A stretch of DNA of 64,000 bases from Sphingobacterium sp. HMA12 (GCF_002933815.1 NZ_BEYR01000005.1:307974-371973), one strand, 5' to 3'; counted from the stretch's first letter, positions 1 through 8,952 are shown. Notes: generated from the letters alone by a model not told the origin. Made by a program: numbers and translations.

Positions 1-2166
1 ATAATAGTATTCCAATAAAGTAATTACTTGTAATGTTTTTCCAAGTCCCATATCATCCGCCAGAATACCACCCCATTGAAATTCTTGGAGGAATCCCATC
101 CAACTAAAACCAACCCTCTGATAGGGTCGCAACGTTGCTTTGACAGTATCCGGAACATCTAATAAAGGAATTTCGGTCATATTGGCTAATTTATCTCGCC
201 GTTCTCTTGTACTATCATTAATAATCTTGGGATCTATTTTTTCTAATTTTGTCTGAAAAGATATCAATTGTGCCGAAGTCAAAATAATGTATGGATCTTC
301 TACGCGTGCTTGGGCAAATAAGGGAATAAAAAGGGATTTCAAAGAATCGCTGATATAGATATGATCCCCATTATTGATCTTGAACCAATTTTTCTTTTCA
401 AATAAATACTGTTCAAACTGACTCGGTTCTAATACTAATTTCCCCAGTTTAAATTTTATGTTGATATATATTAAATTTGATTGAGACTTCAGTTCTACTA
501 CTTCCCATTTTAAAGGGAAAGGATAGTAACTAGACCCTTTAATTAATCCCGTGAGTTTAAGTGTTATCTGATGATCTTGACATGCCTTTCGAAGATTATT
601 TATCCAATTTGTTCGGGAAATTAGGGATGTTCGCAGCTCCCAAGTATGAGCGGAAACCTGTTCTTCAAAAGATTCGTGTTGATTTTTGATAAAATTGCTA
701 AAGATGAGTTCCTCTTCTACATTTCGCTCTTGAACGCAAATTTCATTATGATCATAAGTTAAAACTGTTGTACTCGGCATCTCAACAATGGGCAGGCTAA
801 CTGTCCCAAAATCTATGGATGCTTTCAAGAGCAGTAGATCGTCCTGAAGCGACACCTCTAATATTTTCGTCTCCTCAATTGTCTTTTTAGTTACGGCATG
901 ATCTGTAAGCGTTTCATTTTTATAGGTTATCGGGAAGTGCTGAGCAATTGGACACAATAGCTCTTCGTAGAATTTAGGAATGTCTTGGCGCAACACAAAA
1001 ATTTTGAATGCGGAATGCCTAAATTGATTCAGCAATTTTCCGACTTGCATATCGTCAATAAAAAGTACATTTTTGGAACCTAATTCCACAAAGAAGCTAT
1101 GCACATCACTCAAAAACTTGATTTTCTTTAACAAATTACCTTTATAATAGGCCAGTACCTCCATCAATAAACCTTTTTGATTCTCCACGACTTGAATCTT
1201 AAGCTTAAAGTCGCCATTCGCAATTTTCAATTTATATGATTGATTGAAGGCAGAGCTATATCGGAATTGGTAGTGTCTTAGACCGAAATTATTTGTATGG
1301 GAATAGAAAAAGGTCACTTCATCGCGACACAATTGATTTGAAATGAGATCCCTCCATAAATCCATTATTTGATAATCCCGTTCATTTTGTTCAACGCCTG
1401 AAAGTTCATTTGGTCTGATCCTGTCAAATGCAGAAGATCCGAGCTGCAACAACTTCTTTGCGACTGCATCAAGCATCATCTCATGGCATGTAAGACGTCC
1501 GGGATGCGGCATGTCATCTTTTAATAGATAGCTTTCTTTAAAAACATCTTTTTTCTTTTCTCCACTTAAAAATGGAAGAAAAAAAGGTAACTGATCAATC
1601 GTATTATTAATCGGAATTGCAACAATAAATTTGCCTTCCGATTTACAAATTGGAGGCTCGATTGAAGATATTTTATTGCTAGCCACGTGACATAATTCCG
1701 ATGCTGCATGAAAACCATAGATGCTCCCATATTCGGCTGTCGCTTTGATTTCAATTTTTGTTATTCTCTTATGTTCATCCTTAAGAGATAGACCAAATAA
1801 TTCACGTTGGTCAGGATGGGGTAAAAACCATTTGGGATCGTATAAATGAGCAAAATAATATTTATTCCCACCTAATTTTTCACGCAATAAACCATAGACA
1901 TGTTCACATAATGTCGTGTCCATTTTCCCACATGAACAATTTACTTTCAAATGATCGGCGGTCAACGTGATCAGGACACGAATATTTCCCTTACACAAAC
2001 TCTCGAGCACATACCTATTATTAAATACACTTTCTTCTAGAATTATTTTAAAATCCCAAGTTAATCTTGCAGATTTTTCGTTAAAAAATCTTTTCAGATA
2101 AACGATAGACAGAGATTTTTCTTGCTTATTTTGCCATGGTATCGTTACATCTATTTCATTTTTCAT
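1..2166 (-). CDS. SNF2-family helicase with SWIM zinc finger (3' part beyond window)
   Basis: The reading frame is open from an ATG at 2166 to base 1, giving the first 722 residues; the C-terminal helicase half lies outside the window. A SWIM zinc finger is visible near residues 77-89 with pattern CxC-x7-CxH (C77, C79, C87, H89). A long middle region of no recognised fold follows. The last residues reach the SNF2 ATPase: an RPYQ motif, then GGILADDMGLGKT, the Walker A (motif I) of SNF2 enzymes. SWIM-SNF2 proteins are double-stranded nucleic acid translocases that remodel protein-DNA or RNA polymerase complexes; the target here is unknown. The gene lies 58 bp downstream of the HEPN gene on the same strand, so the two are probably co-transcribed. 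Family assignment is firm, the cellular role is not. Confidence 0.9.
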   Translation of the reverse strand, partial: MKNEIDVTIPWQNKQEKSLSIVYLKRFFNEKSARLTWDFKIILEESVFNNRYVLESLCKGNIRVLITLTADHLKVNCSCGKMDTTLCEHVYGLLREKLGGNKYYFAHLYDPKWFLPHPDQRELFGLSLKDEHKRITKIEIKATAEYGSIYGFHAASELCHVASNKISSIEPPICKSEGKFIVAIPINNTIDQLPFFLPFLSGEKKKDVFKESYLLKDDMPHPGRLTCHEMMLDAVAKKLLQLGSSAFDRIRPNELSGVEQNERDYQIMDLWRDLISNQLCRDEVTFFYSHTNNFGLRHYQFRYSSAFNQSYKLKIANGDFKLKIQVVENQKGLLMEVLAYYKGNLLKKIKFLSDVHSFFVELGSKNVLFIDDMQVGKLLNQFRHSAFKIFVLRQDIPKFYEELLCPIAQHFPITYKNETLTDHAVTKKTIEETKILEVSLQDDLLLLKASIDFGTVSLPIVEMPSTTVLTYDHNEICVQERNVEEELIFSNFIKNQHESFEEQVSAHTWELRTSLISRTNWINNLRKACQDHQITLKLTGLIKGSSYYPFPLKWEVVELKSQSNLIYINIKFKLGKLVLEPSQFEQYLFEKKNWFKINNGDHIYISDSLKSLFIPLFAQARVEDPYIILTSAQLISFQTKLEKIDPKIINDSTRERRDKLANMTEIPLLDVPDTVKATLRPYQRVGFSWMGFLQEFQWGGILADDMGLGKTLQVITLLEYYY

Positions 2167-2224
2167 TGGTTTATATTTAGTTATAATGGTTTATTTTATA
2201 AGTCTACCATACCTAGATGAGCAT

Positions 2225-3976
2225 CTAGCCTTTTATTGTGAGCTTCAATTTATTCCCCGATTTCATTTCCATATACCTTAAGCTCTGCTCACATAGGTCA
2301 GCAAAAAAGGCTACAATCCGACTAGCGTTGGATTTAAAGTACTCCATTTCCAGCTGGTCTAATTCAGGAGGCAGCTCATGTACCCGCCCTTTCATATCTT
2401 TTAATAGCGCCTGATACAAGAGGGCTTCGGAAGGTTCTTCTGAGGTAAAAAAATCGCTTACCTTTTTATCACAGATACAGCTCCATTCCACCAACTCCTC
2501 CAATGTTGCATTCATTGGCGTGTAACCGATCCGTAGGTAGAGGTAGCTATGTATTCCGATCAGGACCAACTGATTTAACAACAGCACCGCCAATTGCTTG
2601 CTCGAAGGACGAGCATCAGAAAATATGGCCAGCAGATCGTGCATGAGCTTTGCATTACGTGTCCAGACATTTGTCGTTTTCAATAGGGTGTCGGGCCAAT
2701 TTACAGGAGTTAGCGAATACGTCGGCTTATAGGCCGGATTGCGGTAGAGGACAACAGAGTCATTCCAGATCGTGTGCGAAAAGCGACTTCCTATATTTAA
2801 TTTCGCTGCGATAAAGCTGCTGCTTAAAAATGAAATAACTGCTGTCGCCCGACCAAAAGAAACTTTACGGAAGTAACATTGTCCAACCCATTTTTTAATA
2901 ACAACTACATAAATGCTGACATTTCCTACATCTTTTGGGGGATAGTCGAATAATCCCTTACCATGAGTTTTACTTACATAATAATTGAGCAACATGATCT
3001 GTTCAGCCTGATTATCCCGACGGATCTGATCGAGGAGCTGCTGTATATCCGACTGATACTGTTCAGGCCAGGGGAATGCGTGAAAAGTGGATGCAGCGAC
3101 GAACGTTTCCTGGTGTACAATTTTAACTTTTTCTTCTTTCGCCAGTTTAGCCTTTGCAAGCTCCGCCTGGATAGCAGTTTCAGTCGCCAAATTCTTTTCG
3201 TATTCGGCCTGCAATTCCTCCATAAAGTAACGGAAGAGTTTTTCTATCGCCGTCTGCATAACGCCACAATGATCGTATAACTGAGAGGCTGCTATAGCGG
3301 AAATCTCCAAATCTTTATTTTGATTGACGGCATTAAAGGAAGTATCCAATAAGCGGAAGCGCTCTTTCTCTTCATCTTCTTCACCCATAAATACTTTTTT
3401 AAACATCGAGAAGTGTGTATCGAGGCTTCTTATCCTACTGTCCAGACTGTGTACATTATTTCCTTTCCCCTCCACCATCACTTGCAGCAATTTTAAATGG
3501 CTTTCCAGACTTTGATGGACCATAAATAATGCACGGAGATAGTTTGCCGTATCGGCAAATGTCTGTGCCGCCTGTAAAAATTCAGCGGAAGCAGCCAGCA
3601 CTTTTTGATAATGTTTATCGGAGAGATCCAGTATACCCCTAATCTCTTTCGGTTTACTGATTGCGGTATTGTTTTCACCCGAACTAAAAATCTCGTGCTT
3701 GGGCAAAGCCGCATAACAATAGAATAAACTTCCCATCTTGATCTTATTTTTCAGTTCAGGGGTAAAAATCAACTCAAAAGAGATACGTTCCTGATCCAAC
3801 AGACATAATTCCACAATAGGTTTTAATATCTTATGCGAAAGGCCGCTCACAGGCTTAAGCGTTAAAACCAGGTGCTGATATTCCTGATCCAAAAATTGAT
3901 ATTTAACGAGATAAACACGATCGAGATCCATACGTTGAACTAAACGGTCGATGATCAATTGGCGATTAATTTCCAT
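2225..3976 (-). CDS. Tandem nucleotidyltransferase-like/HEPN protein
   Basis: A 583-residue cytoplasmic protein with no signal peptide or membrane segment. I read it as two copies of one architecture. Residues 1-100 and about 300-415 look like degenerate nucleotidyltransferase folds; no GS...DxD catalytic signature is visible in either. Residues about 115-260 and 430-570 are all-helical and HEPN-like. The first HEPN contains R148-x5-H154 (RALFMVH), which fits the RX4-6H motif of HEPN ribonucleases. The second (LVLIGIHSYLYLRIGY) resembles the HEPN helix pair but lacks an obvious RX4-6H. A charged segment around 258-290 links the halves. MNT-HEPN pairs are known toxin-antitoxin modules and HEPN domains recur in phage defence; a role here is inference. 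It is the likely first gene of an operon with the SWIM-SNF2 gene. Confidence 0.6.
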   Translation of the reverse strand: MEINRQLIIDRLVQRMDLDRVYLVKYQFLDQEYQHLVLTLKPVSGLSHKILKPIVELCLLDQERISFELIFTPELKNKIKMGSLFYCYAALPKHEIFSSGENNTAISKPKEIRGILDLSDKHYQKVLAASAEFLQAAQTFADTANYLRALFMVHQSLESHLKLLQVMVEGKGNNVHSLDSRIRSLDTHFSMFKKVFMGEEDEEKERFRLLDTSFNAVNQNKDLEISAIAASQLYDHCGVMQTAIEKLFRYFMEELQAEYEKNLATETAIQAELAKAKLAKEEKVKIVHQETFVAASTFHAFPWPEQYQSDIQQLLDQIRRDNQAEQIMLLNYYVSKTHGKGLFDYPPKDVGNVSIYVVVIKKWVGQCYFRKVSFGRATAVISFLSSSFIAAKLNIGSRFSHTIWNDSVVLYRNPAYKPTYSLTPVNWPDTLLKTTNVWTRNAKLMHDLLAIFSDARPSSKQLAVLLLNQLVLIGIHSYLYLRIGYTPMNATLEELVEWSCICDKKVSDFFTSEEPSEALLYQALLKDMKGRVHELPPELDQLEMEYFKSNASRIVAFFADLCEQSLRYMEMKSGNKLKLTIKG

Positions 3977-4466
3977 AATAATGACTTAATGAACATAAAA
4001 TTTTACAACATACAGCCTACTGAACAACAAATGGTTAGAACCTATTATTGTAAAAAAACAATAGCTATATTGGAAAAAAAATAGAAGTGACTACCAAGGT
4101 GATTAAATAGAAAATCAACAGGTAACATACATTTGCGTTTGCACCTTGGTTTATTTTAGGAAAGGTCAGCAATCAACATAAAAAATCGTATTGAAATTTC
4201 AAATGCGCTGGTGAAAGATAACTATCTGTTTGCCGACAAAGAGACAGATAAGTTATTCGTGCTTTATAATATTCAAAAAACACTATTACAATACAATAAT
4301 ATAGTTTATATATACAAATGTAGTAATTAGAAATATTTTATACAAATATTTTTAGAATAATATAACTTCTCTGCAGATAGCGCATATCACTTTCACTATG
4401 AGGGTCACTACTAACCCTTTATCGGCCCATTAGTGTATATGTAACATCGCTCAATTATGATATCCG

Positions 4467-4533
4467 TACCTAATAAGATACTTTATCGATACCTAATCAA
4501 TACTTAATGTATACTTAGCCAATACATTTAGCC
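4467..4533. repeat. Helically phased TAC(C/T)TAAT-like repeats, 11-bp period
   Basis: TAC triplets start at 4467, 4479, 4490, 4501, 4512 and 4523, i.e. spacings of 12, 11, 11, 11 and 11 bp. The units read approximately TACCTAATAAGA, TACTTTATCGA, TACCTAATCAA, TACTTAATGTA, TACTTAGCCAA, TACATTTAGC. The conserved core is TAC(C/T)T(A)A; the last 3-4 bases vary. The period places every copy on the same helix face, about 260-330 bp upstream of the S41 protease start. The function (protein array, curvature or neutral repeat) is unknown. Confidence 0.7.
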
Positions 4534-4654
4534 TGCTTTATACGGTTTTGGTAGTCCCTTTTTATTTCCCTCCTTTGAACAGGAAATATGTGTTCATTAT
4601 TGTTATGTTTGAGTGTAAATCTCGAACGCGGGAACTTAAGCTCATGAGGTTTTT

Positions 4655-4682
4655 CTATTTATCGTAAACGAATCATAAATAG
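4655..4682. promoter_or_regulatory. Inverted repeat upstream of the S41 protease gene
   Basis: A perfect 8-bp inverted repeat, CTATTTAT and ATAAATAG, is separated by 12 bases and ends 110 bp before the protease start. Its size and place fit an operator or a small stem-loop. No T-run follows, so a terminator is unlikely. Confidence 0.4.
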
Positions 4683-4792
4683 CCATTGGCGAATCGTAAC
4701 CCGCTATTGAATGCGATGTCAATGTATCGTATTTTTATAAGAGATTAAAATAGTACCATTATGAAAAAGTGTAGCCTCTAACAAGCCGGAAA

Positions 4793-5866
4793 ATGACCTT
4801 AAAAAACATATTTTTATTTCTTTGCGTTTCATTTCTGACCCACCCCATATACGGTCAGACCAACTGCAACTGTTCACAGGCACTCAAGCAATTAATCAGT
4901 AAAATCGAAACAGAATATCCGGGCTTTCTGGAAAAGGTAAAACAGCACAGCGATTTGTACCAAGCCAAAAAAGGTATTCTGAATAAAAAAAGTCTCCATG
5001 CAAACGACGAAGTATGCATTGCTCTTTTGCAGGAGTACCTTGACTTTTTTCAGGATGAACATATCGTGATAAGATCCTTGGCAGCAACCCGGAAGAAAAC
5101 TGCTCAGAGCACAGAAAAACTAGCCGAAGCCGAAGAAGAGGTGGTGGCTAAAGCCATTAATCCAGACGTTTTTTATATTAAAATTGCCAGCTTTGCTTAT
5201 GAAAATATTGCTTCCGTAAAGGATTTAATCAGCAAACATAAGGAGCAGATTGAAAATAGTAAGGGCCTTATTATCGACATCAGGGATAACGGTGGTGGCA
5301 CAGACGACGTATATCAACCCATCTTACCTTATGTTTTGACAAACCCGATAAGGATTATGAGCGTCGAATTTTTTGCAACCCAGACCTTGATCAACGGACT
5401 ACGGGAGTACGCCCTTAAAAATATGAAACCGAATGCGGACGCTATTTCCGAAGCGAAAAAGATAGAGGACGATCTAAAAGAATACAAGGATAATATCGGA
5501 AAATTTGTACTTTATGGCGATAAAAAAGTACTTATCGATACGATCACCCTCCATAAGAAAAGTCCAAGCCATGTCGTTATTCTAGCCAACAGAAATGTGG
5601 CAAGCTCAGGAGAAAATTTCCTATTCAGCTGTCGTCAGAGTAAAAAGGTAAAAATCATGGGAACCCCAAGTATGGGAGCCCTGGACTATGGATCCATACG
5701 GGAGTTTAAATTTGGCTGCGATAATTATCAACTGTATTTGCCAACCTACAGGTCGGCACGGCTACCGCAATACCCCATTGACAATATTGGCGTACAGCCA
5801 GATATCTATTTGGATGAATCCGTCCCTGATTGGATTGACTTTGCTGTGCATTATATCCAGGAGTAG
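4793..5866 (+). CDS. S41-family (tail-specific type) peptidase, secreted
   Basis: A 357-residue protein with an N-terminal signal peptide (about residues 1-22, ending PIYGQ). The S41 core is recognisable: the strand GLIIDIRDNGGG near 158-169, and NVASSGEN near 268-275, which carries the presumed nucleophile Ser271 (or Ser272) followed by Glu274. The usual TFGKG segment with the catalytic Lys of C-terminal processing proteases is replaced by SMGALDYG, so this resembles the tricorn-like branch or may use a different general base. No PDZ domain is apparent between signal and core, and the protein is short for the family. It probably degrades peptides in the periplasm. It precedes the DKNYY lipoprotein gene by 38 bp, suggesting an operon. 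Confidence 0.8.
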   Translation: MTLKNIFLFLCVSFLTHPIYGQTNCNCSQALKQLISKIETEYPGFLEKVKQHSDLYQAKKGILNKKSLHANDEVCIALLQEYLDFFQDEHIVIRSLAATRKKTAQSTEKLAEAEEEVVAKAINPDVFYIKIASFAYENIASVKDLISKHKEQIENSKGLIIDIRDNGGGTDDVYQPILPYVLTNPIRIMSVEFFATQTLINGLREYALKNMKPNADAISEAKKIEDDLKEYKDNIGKFVLYGDKKVLIDTITLHKKSPSHVVILANRNVASSGENFLFSCRQSKKVKIMGTPSMGALDYGSIREFKFGCDNYQLYLPTYRSARLPQYPIDNIGVQPDIYLDESVPDWIDFAVHYIQE

Positions 5867-5904
5867 GAATACATCATCAGGGAGCAAATCATAGTAAGGA
5901 GAGT

Positions 5905-6999
5905 ATGAAAAATATTTTTAAAATGGGAATTATCAGCACATGCATTGGCTTGTTCTTCTCCTGCAAAGAGCAGGTCAGTCCTTTGTCTGAAGACTACTAT
6001 AAAAAAAGTGGAGCAATCTATTTTATCCCCGGAGGCAATGGTTTTGAACGTGGCTCAAGAAAAACGGAGGCAGATGTAAATAGTTTTTCTGTGATCAAAG
6101 GTGTCTATGCACGTGATAAAGACAATATCTATGTTATGGGCTGTCCACAACAATTTGTAGATACAAAGACTTTTCGATTGAAAGGTAATATTCCCGTCGA
6201 CCAGTCCCATGTATTCGTTTTCGATGGATCGACGACTTCAACTACACGAAAATGTAGCGAGCAACAACTCATCGCCATGAAGGGTGCTGATCCCGAAACG
6301 TATACTACGCTGTATGATACCGTCGCATCCCTATCTAAAGATAAATCACATTATTTCTACAATGCCCAACCATTAGCGGTTGACTATGCTTCATTTAAAA
6401 TTTTGAATGAAAATTTTGTAAAAGACAAAAATGGGCTCTATGTAGTCACTCAGAAAAGTATCAATCCGCTCGATTATACAACGGATAAGATTGATGTGCT
6501 CAATGACGAATACATCATTTTGGATGGCAAAAAACTACTTTATTATCAACCCTATCAGGGTATCGGTGTGCTTGAAACAGCCTTACCTTCGACCAATAGC
6601 ATCAAATTACTTGATAGAAAAACGGTCATTATTGATCAACTGGTTCTCATTGAAGGAAAGAAATTTGAATTCGCTGATGTTGATGCCGACAGTTTTAAAA
6701 TATTGGAAGGAATTGGTGGAAACTCTTTTTGGTCCAGAGACAAAAATCATATTTATTATAATGAACAGCTCCTGACAGAGGCAGACCCAAAAACGTTTGA
6801 AGTTCTTAGGCGCGCTGTCGCCAAAGATGCCAGACATATTTTCGTCGGTGATAAAATCTTTGAAGGCCCCGATGTCAAAAGTTTCAGAAGTGTAGATAAA
6901 GCAGAAGTAAACCACGATTTTGAAGATGATCTGGGTCATAAGTATTGGTATCGGCCCAAGGAGGGGGGTGCAGAACTCATTCCGGTAGAGAAGAAATGA
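5905..6999 (+). CDS. DKNYY-family lipoprotein
   Basis: A 364-residue predicted lipoprotein: the N-terminus has a hydrophobic segment ending in the lipobox LFFSC, with Cys near residue 20. The body is made of repeats of the type DKN.IY, e.g. DKDNIYVMG, DKSHYFYN, DKNGLYVV, DKNHIYYN and DARHIFVG, each followed by a segment ending in .FK.L or SF. This is the pattern of the DKNYY family, common in Bacteroidota and of unknown function. It sits 38 bp behind the S41 protease gene on the same strand, so the two may act together at the envelope. No terminator was seen after it. Confidence 0.8.
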   Translation: MKNIFKMGIISTCIGLFFSCKEQVSPLSEDYYKKSGAIYFIPGGNGFERGSRKTEADVNSFSVIKGVYARDKDNIYVMGCPQQFVDTKTFRLKGNIPVDQSHVFVFDGSTTSTTRKCSEQQLIAMKGADPETYTTLYDTVASLSKDKSHYFYNAQPLAVDYASFKILNENFVKDKNGLYVVTQKSINPLDYTTDKIDVLNDEYIILDGKKLLYYQPYQGIGVLETALPSTNSIKLLDRKTVIIDQLVLIEGKKFEFADVDADSFKILEGIGGNSFWSRDKNHIYYNEQLLTEADPKTFEVLRRAVAKDARHIFVGDKIFEGPDVKSFRSVDKAEVNHDFEDDLGHKYWYRPKEGGAELIPVEKK

Positions 7000-7448
7000 T
7001 GCTATCGCTTGAATCTATTATTTGAAAATTGGTCGTCTAACGAAGTATAAGTTTATAATGTACTGATCTTCCAAACCCAATTTGTTCTAATATACCTTGC
7101 TCCTGCAGGTATTGTAGATCCCTTGTTGCAGTAGCTTTTGAGGTCCTCGCAATAGCCATATACTTTTTTGCGGTCACACGCTTATGCCAATTTCAAATTC
7201 TAATCGGCTCATCGAAAAAATAACACACTGTCAAAAGGCCCCAACTTCCTAATATTACAATTGATCAAGTCGCTTCATAATCACTGAATTCGGCTATTTT
7301 TCCAAAGGCTATTTTCGTCTACTTTAGCCTCAGGATCACAGCATTTTGCATGAATCCTATCATAAAGCGTTGCATTGGCACAATGAGCATATACGAAACT
7401 TTTTGTTGCTCCTTTAACAGTGAACGCTTTCAATTAAAAAGAAAAAAG
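7000..7448. other. Intergenic region with Fic remnant
   Basis: 449 bp between the DKNYY lipoprotein gene and the next plus-strand gene. Apart from the Fic C-terminal remnant at 7037-7192 no gene is seen. In-frame start codons at 7350 and 7383 would extend the next gene but are not supported. Confidence 0.6.
7037..7192 (-). pseudogene. Remnant of a Fic-family gene (C-terminal winged helix)
   Basis: The minus strand encodes about 51 codons ending with TAG at 7037-7039 and preceded by an in-frame TGA at 7193-7195. The translation includes SKATATRDLQYLQEQGIL and GFGRSVHYKL. This matches the C-terminal helix-turn-helix of Fic/DUF4172-type AMP-transferases, where an S.ATA.RDL..L...GIL..G.GRS..Y pattern is typical. 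No ATG and no Fic catalytic motif (HPFxxGNGR) is found upstream, so the gene body is gone. The surrounding 7000-7448 spacer holds no other recognisable gene. Confidence 0.65.
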
Positions 7449-8912
7449 ATGATCAAATCAGTATTAGTAGGTTTAATAACTATTCTTTGTATGACAGCCT
7501 GTGCACAAGAGTCTACCATAAATCCATCCTTGGAATCTATCCATTGGATTCCGATGCAGACCCAGGACAGACAATTCGTCTATGTGGACAGCTCGCTCCA
7601 GAAGCAACTGACAAAAAAATTTTATGGAGCCGAACCTTTTACTCCTACAGGTTACGCCATCGTCTCAAATGAACAGAACCAACAGGCTTTAATTAATTCA
7701 AAGGGAGATTTTATCGAAAATTATTCCGATACAGATCTTGGGTTACAACCATTAGGCCACGTGACGCTACTTATGAAACGTCGGGAGCATGAGAAAAAAC
7801 TACCTTTCTGGAATTGGAACTGGAATATCCTGGGTGGTGGTGTAAAAAAAACAGCGACCTATGTTAAGATAGAAATACGTGTGCTTGAGACCGACCAGAT
7901 CCTGTTGGACAAAGATGTTCCCTATGACGAAAACGAGTACAATTCGGCCGCATACCCGCTAGATGACAAACATTTCGTCCTGAACGGAGACCTCTATCAG
8001 CTAAAAAATCAGTATTTAAAAAAGCTTCGTACAAAAATTGACATGCTTTTGGAAAATGGCCGATTTATTCCTCCTGCTGAAAATCGTTTTGAAATCTACG
8101 ATATCAAACAAAAGCGGCCTATTTTTTCCAATCTGGTCGGTGTCGATAAAATAGATCTGAGCTGGAAAGGTCAGACCCTGCAATTGGACTCCATCAATCA
8201 GGACCGCTACGCACCGACCGTTCCCAAATTATTAAAAGACAATCGCTCCGGTGCGATCTATGCTTTCCCACAATATGATAAAGCACTGCCAAAACAGATC
8301 AAAGAGGCTACTACTGCACAGATCGCTTTCTTGAAAGAAGTTTCCCTTGTATATTCCGTTAACAACTCACCTTACTTTATTCTGGGCAGGTTCAATTACG
8401 ACCATGAGGTCTGGGCCTATGACTGGCTGTATATCGACACAGATGGCCATGTATTGGATCAAATTAAAGTCAACGACTTCTTTATTTTAGATCAGGTAGG
8501 TTATTTGGTCTGGCCGGATAAGCCCATACTATTCACAAAGAGTACCCTTGAAAAAGGTTGGAAAACGGGAAAAATAAAATATGTTTATCAAAGCGAAGCA
8601 TTATACCTCGTAAACGTCAAAAAAGGCGAGCAGGAGCCAACCATTGGGCTCTGGAATGCATTCGCGAAAACATGGGATTTACCCCCGAATTTTCAACACA
8701 TAGCGATCTTGGATGGCAAGCAACAGATCTTTGCCTTACAAACACAAAAAGATGGCCCTTATACGCTGTACAACAACAAGACAAAACAGCAAATCGGAAC
8801 AAAAAGTTATCACACGATCAGTCCGAATGGCCTGGTACGAGTGAGAGAAAATGAAAATGAAGAGAATTACTTTTACATCGATATCTATACCGGAAAAGAA
8901 TATAAGCAATAA
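7449..8912 (+). CDS. WG-repeat-like lipoprotein of unknown function
   Basis: Start chosen at 7449 because it gives a lipoprotein signal (MIKSVLVGLITILCMTAC, Cys18); an upstream in-frame ATG at 7350 would bury that signal 33 residues in. The mature 470-residue protein begins with a segment resembling a WG repeat: F.YVDSSLQKQLTKKF, GYAIVSNEQNQQALINSKG. The C-terminus has a similar YTLYNNKTKQQIG ... YFYIDIYTGKEY unit. The middle is beta-rich and aromatic, including WNWNWN near residue 105, with no family I recognise. Location in the outer or inner membrane is inferred from the lipobox. It is convergent with the phosphatase gene at 9019. Confidence 0.6.
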   Translation: MIKSVLVGLITILCMTACAQESTINPSLESIHWIPMQTQDRQFVYVDSSLQKQLTKKFYGAEPFTPTGYAIVSNEQNQQALINSKGDFIENYSDTDLGLQPLGHVTLLMKRREHEKKLPFWNWNWNILGGGVKKTATYVKIEIRVLETDQILLDKDVPYDENEYNSAAYPLDDKHFVLNGDLYQLKNQYLKKLRTKIDMLLENGRFIPPAENRFEIYDIKQKRPIFSNLVGVDKIDLSWKGQTLQLDSINQDRYAPTVPKLLKDNRSGAIYAFPQYDKALPKQIKEATTAQIAFLKEVSLVYSVNNSPYFILGRFNYDHEVWAYDWLYIDTDGHVLDQIKVNDFFILDQVGYLVWPDKPILFTKSTLEKGWKTGKIKYVYQSEALYLVNVKKGEQEPTIGLWNAFAKTWDLPPNFQHIAILDGKQQIFALQTQKDGPYTLYNNKTKQQIGTKSYHTISPNGLVRVRENENEENYFYIDIYTGKEYKQ

Positions 8913-8952
8913 TGTCATGTTTCTTAGCAGCGTCTGATTATAGTTTTAACAT

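Larger units (their letters stand above)
3977..4792. other. 816-bp divergent intergenic region
   Basis: This AT-rich spacer separates the HEPN gene from the S41 protease gene and must hold both promoters. It contains the phased repeats at 4467-4533 and an inverted repeat at 4655-4682. It also has a 57-codon open stretch at 4160-4330 on the plus strand that lacks an ATG and may be a gene scrap. No RNA gene was recognised. Confidence 0.7.

Noticed and set aside
4160..4330. A 57-codon plus-strand open frame with plausible protein composition.
   Set aside because: It has no ATG or GTG start near its beginning and no recognised motif; at most it is a gene scrap.
7350..7448. An upstream in-frame ATG extending the WG-like lipoprotein by 33 residues.
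   Set aside because: It would place the lipobox signal internally; the ATG at 7449 gives a normal lipoprotein signal.
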